Below, one piece after another: positions 62,089 through 64,000 of a DNA stretch of 64,000 nt (position 1 is the first letter of the stretch; each line of letters starts with the position of its first letter). Source of the stretch: Arthrobacter oryzae (GTDB lineage: Bacteria > Actinomycetota > Actinomycetes > Actinomycetales > Micrococcaceae). Both the position numbers and the translations under genes were made by a program. The stretch is from assembly GCF_030812315.1 (NCBI RefSeq), contig NZ_JAUSSM010000002.1:496001-560000 (forward strand), in the 5' to 3' direction. Under the pieces are notes generated by a model, which made no database searches, was not told where the DNA came from, and was given only the letters and a program-made list of their open reading frames with translations.

Positions 62089-62343
62089 ATGAAAAACTAT
62101 TGCGTGGCCATCTGCCAGCTGAGCACTCAGCCGCAGGAGGACTTCGACGTCAACACGGAGCTCCTGATCCTTGAGGGCAAGGAACTCCATGTTGCGACGT
62201 GGGACGCAGAGCCGCGGGACGGCGGTTTTGACGTCCTGGTCCTCAACGACCGCGTCAGCGCCCTCGGGTTCATGGTGGTCACCGACTGGGAGTTCCTCGA
62301 AGGAAGAGCCTACGCGGTGGTGGAGCGGCGGGCCGGCGGCTGA
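62089..62343 (+). CDS. Small conserved hypothetical protein
   Basis: An 84-aa protein, MKNYCVAICQLSTQPQEDF to FLEGRAYAVVERRAGG, mainly beta strands. No family recognised. It overlaps the 3' end of the convergent DNA-repair gene by 34 nt. Confidence 0.55.
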   Translation: MKNYCVAICQLSTQPQEDFDVNTELLILEGKELHVATWDAEPRDGGFDVLVLNDRVSALGFMVVTDWEFLEGRAYAVVERRAGG

Positions 62344-62846
62344 GTGCCGTCCGGCCGTGACAGGCCGGCGGCGCGCCGCAGCCACGGATCGGGATCACGC
62401 GCCCACCGGTCCAGCACTACGTCCGCCCGTACTCTCGCCTGTCCTTCCAGCCGGGCAACCAAGGGACGGACGACGTCGGCGGCCAGCGGGTCCACCAGCT
62501 CACCCAGCTGCGCCTCCCGGACAAAGCCCTCGATCCGTGTGAGGTCGGAGTTGTTGAGCAGGGCCACCCTGGACTGCAGCAGCACAACGGCCGCCAGGCG
62601 GCGTTCGAAGACGGGGACGGACCACAGCTCAGTGCTGAGGGCCGTGATGTCATCGTGGACGAGGTCACGGTGGCGGCGCAGCATGTCGCGGATGGTCCCC
62701 CGCACCGCACCGACGGAGGCGCCGTAGTACTCGATCCCATCGCCCAGCCGGGCCTGGGCCTCCTCCGCCCGGAGCCAGGAGCTCTCCCGCTGCAGCGAAG
62801 CATCCACGAAGTTACAGGCGTCGGTCACCCGACTATTCTGTCGCAT
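62310..62846 (-). CDS. DNA alkylation repair (AlkD-like) protein, C-terminally shortened
   Basis: A 178-aa helical-repeat protein related to AlkD glycosylases. Blocks LVHDDITALSTELWSVPVFE, RRLAAVVLLQS and DVVLDRWARDPDPWLRRAAG resemble the HEAT-like repeats and the DNA-contacting W-x-R-R-x-A element. Full-length members continue about 50 more residues with the last two repeats; here the frame ends in a Pro/Arg tail. Probably truncated. Start choice ATG at 62846. Confidence 0.65.
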   Translation of the reverse strand: MRQNSRVTDACNFVDASLQRESSWLRAEEAQARLGDGIEYYGASVGAVRGTIRDMLRRHRDLVHDDITALSTELWSVPVFERRLAAVVLLQSRVALLNNSDLTRIEGFVREAQLGELVDPLAADVVRPLVARLEGQARVRADVVLDRWARDPDPWLRRAAGLSRPDGTQPPARRSTTA

Positions 62847-62889
62847 ACCCTGCGAGCGCCCTGAGCGGCGGCGTGAGACACTCAGTCCC

Positions 62890-63909
62890 ATGCGTGAACT
62901 GGTCGTCCTGGGCACCGCCTCGCAGGTTCCCACACGGACCCGCAATCACAACGGGTATTTCCTTCGTTGGGACGGCGAGGGCTTGCTCTTCGATCCCGGT
63001 GAAGGCACCCAGCGGCAGATGACCCACGCCGGCGTCCCGGCCAGCCAGATCACGCGGATCTGCCTCACACACGTCCACGGGGACCACTGCTTCGGGCTTC
63101 CGGGCGTGCTGTCGCGCATGGTCCTCGACAGAGTGCCGCACCCGGTACATCTGCATTTTCCAGCCGCAGGTGCGGAGGTGGTCCGCGCCCTCGTGTCCCT
63201 TGCCTCCCCCGGCCTCGACCTGCAGCTGCACCCGCACTCCGCGCCGGGGCTGGTCGCCTCTGGACTGGAGGTGCGGCCGTTGCGGCACCGCATCGACACT
63301 TTCGGCTACCGGCTGGTCGAGCCGGACGGCCGCACCATGCTGCCGGATCAACTCGCAAGGGCAGGGATCAGCGGGCCGGATATCGCGCGGCTCCAGCAGA
63401 AAGGGAGCCTGGACGGGGTCCGGCTGGAGGACGTGAGCGTTCCGCGTCCCGGCCAGAGTTTCGCCTTCGTCATGGATACAGCGGAGTGCGATGGCGCTGA
63501 AGAACTCGCCGACGGGGTGGACCTCCTTGTGGCGGAGTCTACGTTCAGCAATGACGACGCCGGGCTGGCCGCTCAGTACCTGCACCTCACCGCCGGGCAG
63601 GCAGGCGCACTGGCGTCCACCGCCGGAGCCGGGACTCTGGTCCTCACCCACTTTTCCTCGCGGTACGTCGACGTTGGCGTCCTGGCTGAAGAGGCCGGTG
63701 CCCGCTCCGGCCGGGCCGCCGTCGTCGCCGCAAAGGACCTGGACAGGATCCCGCTGCCCAAGCGGCAACGGAACGGCCTGCTCGCGGGCGCCGTCCCGCC
63801 GTCGTCAGTAGACGAAGAAATCGAACCAGGCCCGGTTGTGGGCATGAAGCAGAACCAGGAACAGCACGAAGTCGAAGAGCAGGTGGACGGCCACGATGTA
63901 GGACAGTGA
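62890..63909 (+). CDS. Ribonuclease Z-like metallo-beta-lactamase with extended 3' end
   Basis: A 339-aa metallo-hydrolase. Zinc ligands lie in CLTHVHGDHCFGLPG, DTAECDGAEEL and LVLTHFSSRYVD, with DRIPLPKR near the normal end. It likely processes tRNA 3' ends or a related phosphodiester. About the last 33 residues continue antisense through the neighbouring CPBP gene and are Gln/Glu/Val-rich, so the native stop seems lost. Start ATG after a weak site. Confidence 0.8.
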   Translation: MRELVVLGTASQVPTRTRNHNGYFLRWDGEGLLFDPGEGTQRQMTHAGVPASQITRICLTHVHGDHCFGLPGVLSRMVLDRVPHPVHLHFPAAGAEVVRALVSLASPGLDLQLHPHSAPGLVASGLEVRPLRHRIDTFGYRLVEPDGRTMLPDQLARAGISGPDIARLQQKGSLDGVRLEDVSVPRPGQSFAFVMDTAECDGAEELADGVDLLVAESTFSNDDAGLAAQYLHLTAGQAGALASTAGAGTLVLTHFSSRYVDVGVLAEEAGARSGRAAVVAAKDLDRIPLPKRQRNGLLAGAVPPSSVDEEIEPGPVVGMKQNQEQHEVEEQVDGHDVGQ

Positions 63910-64000
63910 CTTCGTCCGCGTGAAAATCACCGCCTGGAGCAGGGCGAAGGGAAAGATGAACACCGGCGCCCAGGCGTGGAACCCCAGTTCCCACAGGAAC
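63805..64000 (-). CDS. CPBP intramembrane metalloprotease, C-terminal fragment
   Basis: Only the 3' part is in the window. The minus frame reads FLWELGFHAWAPVFIFPFAL then VHLLFDFVLFLVLLHAHNRA and WFDFFVY before a TGA. The H-x-x-x-D and hydrophobic helix match the end of CPBP (Abi) proteases, which cut within membranes. The catalytic glutamates would be upstream, outside the window. Confidence 0.7.
   Translation of the reverse strand, partial: FLWELGFHAWAPVFIFPFALLQAVIFTRTKSLSYIVAVHLLFDFVLFLVLLHAHNRAWFDFFVY

Noticed and set aside
1..64000. tRNA, rRNA, CRISPR, insertion sequence or prophage
   Set aside because: Looked for cloverleaf-like and repeat-spacer patterns and for transposase or integrase motifs by eye; none was seen. 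A profile search would be decisive.

Overview
The window is high-GC actinobacterial DNA. The order aspS-hisS ... rel-secF-secD-yajC-ruvB-ruvA-ruvC-yebC-pdxT, the HIT/CDP-alcohol phosphotransferase/pdxS block, murT-gatD, DUF6504-dnaE2, mycoredoxin and an NlpC/P60 gene behind a c-di-AMP riboswitch all fit the Micrococcaceae (Arthrobacter or Pseudarthrobacter-like). No rRNA, tRNA, CRISPR array, insertion sequence or prophage was recognised.

Layout. 0-18.2 kb is a conserved housekeeping block: a GNAT fragment, aspS, an APC permease, hisS, a membrane-anchored cyclophilin, a DUF349 protein, the bifunctional (p)ppGpp enzyme Rel, the SecD/SecF/YajC accessory translocon, RuvABC, YebC and PdxT. 18.3-30.6 kb separates pdxT from its partner pdxS. 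It holds murT-gatD (lipid II amidation), a Nudix protein, an HtrA-like protease without an export signal, small secreted or lipoprotein genes, a tyrosine-phosphatase-like protein, small metabolic enzymes, an inverted relic of an FtsX-type ABC permease, a PadR-HAAS regulator pair, a CapA-like lipoprotein and an M3 peptidase. 30.7-35.1 kb resumes the core with pdxS, a phosphatidylinositol-phosphate-synthase-like enzyme, a HIT protein and thrS. 35.2-39.2 kb is a LexA-boxed DUF6504-dnaE2 mutagenesis operon without imuA/imuB. 39.2-43.8 kb holds small metabolic and repair genes (chorismate mutase, VOC, SRAP, mycoredoxin, lipoate ligase family, DUF2177, thioesterase).

43.9-49.0 kb is the most unusual region. 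It is one co-directional cluster of phosphodiester glycosidase, GT2-GtrA glycosyltransferase, DUF4956 membrane protein, VTC-type polyphosphate polymerase and a Cthe_2159-type carbohydrate-binding beta-helix protein. It looks like a cell-surface polyanion or glycan system. Three of its five genes carry frameshifts, and the last has also lost its signal peptide.

49.1-64 kb holds an EEP-family hydrolase with an apparent CTG start, a SulP transporter, DUF5671, DUF5129, DUF1918 and other membrane proteins, and a metal module (DtxR/MntR-type regulator, two-domain multicopper oxidase, ZIP transporter). It ends with a riboswitch-controlled NlpC/P60 protein, an SLH-anchored polysaccharide deacetylase, a truncated DNA-alkylation-repeat protein, a ribonuclease Z-like hydrolase and a CPBP protease fragment. 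Several genes in 25-28 kb and 62-64 kb have lost or displaced 3' ends and overlap convergent neighbours, which suggests recent small rearrangements or sequence errors.
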